5,553 nt of DNA from Lysobacterales bacterium (GTDB lineage: Bacteria > Pseudomonadota > Gammaproteobacteria > Xanthomonadales > Xanthomonadaceae), in contig JAGRJX010000111.1 in NCBI GenBank assembly GCA_020442545.1, positions 1-5,553 on the forward strand, in the 5' to 3' direction. Of this stretch, positions 4,983 to 5,553 are shown one piece after another. The notes under the pieces are model-generated. The model was not told where the DNA came from. It was given only the letters and a program-made list of their open reading frames with translations, and did not search any database. Numbering within the stretch: the first letter of the stretch is position 1; the number at the start of each line of letters is the position of its first letter. The position numbers and the translations under genes were made by a program.

Positions 4983-5553
4983 ATGAACAACGACTCGACC
5001 CCAAGCCCGCCACGATCCATCTGCCTGCTGCGCCTGTCCGCGCTGGGCGACGTCACTCACGTCGTGCCGCTGGTGCGGCGCATCCAGTCGGCATGGCCGG
5101 ACACCCAGCTGACCTGGGTGATCGGCAAGCTGGAGCACCGCCTGCTCGGCGAGCTGCCCGACATCGACTTCATCGTCTTCGACAAGAAGGACGGCTGGCG
5201 CGGCATCCAGGCCATCCGCCGGCAGCTGCGCGGGCGCCATTTCGACGCCCTGCTCAACCTGCAGATCGCCATCCGCGCCAACCTGCTGTCGACGGCAATT
5301 CCGGCGAAGCGGCGCATCGGCTACGACCGTGCCCGTTCCAAAGACCTGCACGGCCTGTTCATCAACGAGCGCATCGCCGCGCGCAGTGGGCAGCATGTGC
5401 TGGATGCGCTGGACAGCTTTCTCGAACCGCTGGGCCTGCCGCCGCGCGGCGTGCCGGGATCATCCGTCGGCGCACCGGTGTGGGAGCTGCCGATTCCCGA
5501 CGAAGCACATGCCTTCGCCGCGAAAACGCTGCCCGGCGATCAGCCCACGCTGC
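4983..5553 (+). CDS. Glycosyltransferase family 9 (LPS heptosyltransferase-like), N-terminal part
   Basis: This reading frame is open from the ATG at 4983 to the right edge (190 codons), so the C-terminal nucleotide-sugar domain is missing. The visible part is the N-terminal Rossmann domain of a GT-B family 9 enzyme, which adds heptose from ADP-heptose to the lipopolysaccharide inner core at the cytoplasmic face. LLRLSALGDVTHVVPLV (15-31) matches the WaaC/WaaF start; Asp23 corresponds to the proposed catalytic base of WaaC (Asp13 in E. coli). Further matches are TWVIGKLEHRLL (44-55), FDALLNLQIAIRANLLS (87-103) and RIGYDRARSKDLHGLF (111-126). Residues 2-11 are an unusual Ser/Pro-rich lead. No in-frame ATG, GTG or TTG is seen in the spacer upstream and there is no clear ribosome binding site, so the start rests on frame and family fit. 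GC is high (44/60 at 5041-5100). Which heptosyltransferase it is cannot be decided from half the protein. Confidence 0.87.
   Translation, partial: MNNDSTPSPPRSICLLRLSALGDVTHVVPLVRRIQSAWPDTQLTWVIGKLEHRLLGELPDIDFIVFDKKDGWRGIQAIRRQLRGRHFDALLNLQIAIRANLLSTAIPAKRRIGYDRARSKDLHGLFINERIAARSGQHVLDALDSFLEPLGLPPRGVPGSSVGAPVWELPIPDEAHAFAAKTLPGDQPTL

Noticed and set aside
4953..5396. Minus-strand open frame opposite the glycosyltransferase gene
   Set aside because: The plus-strand protein carries clear GT family 9 motifs; the minus frame is low-complexity (Asp, Gln, Val, Ala) shadow.

Overview
The window comes from a GC-rich proteobacterium, most likely a gammaproteobacterium of the Xanthomonadales (Lysobacterales) type. 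This rests on the style of the Kdo-kinase and RHS proteins and on the dispersed 'GGGTTCCCGC...GCAGGAAT' intergenic repeat. The placement is inferred from recognised protein families, not from a marker gene.

Positions 1-1146 (accessory, partly decayed): the minus strand carries the first 131 codons of an RHS/YD-repeat-type exported protein. It has a clear signal peptide and a strong ribosome binding site, and it starts at 395 and runs off the left edge. Upstream of it on the same strand (about 571-815) is a short remnant of another RHS gene with a recognisable YD repeat. A 48-bp near-perfect inverted repeat (46/48) lies at 1-48 and 510-557. It brackets the upstream region, start codon and first ~115 codons of the RHS gene, which is the most unusual structure in the window. 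Positions 816-1146 hold no convincing gene, only two related copies (one degenerate) of a small palindromic intergenic repeat.

Positions 1147-4891 (minus strand) form a tightly packed six-gene block read from right to left: kdkA (Kdo kinase of the lipopolysaccharide inner core), a metallo-beta-lactamase-fold hydrolase of unknown substrate, then moaA, moaC, moaD and moaE. Five junctions overlap by 4-11 nt or are separated by 4 nt, so the block is probably one translationally coupled operon. The four moa genes cover the path from GTP to molybdopterin: MoaA and MoaC make cyclic pyranopterin monophosphate, and MoaD with MoaE add the dithiolene sulfurs. Genes for MoaD sulfuration/adenylation and for molybdenum insertion are not in the window.

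Positions 4892-4982 are a 91-bp divergent intergenic region. From 4983 to the right edge, on the plus strand, is the N-terminal part of a GT-B family 9 glycosyltransferase resembling LPS heptosyltransferases. It and kdkA suggest that this side of the window belongs to LPS core assembly, with molybdenum-cofactor synthesis joined to it in the kdkA operon.
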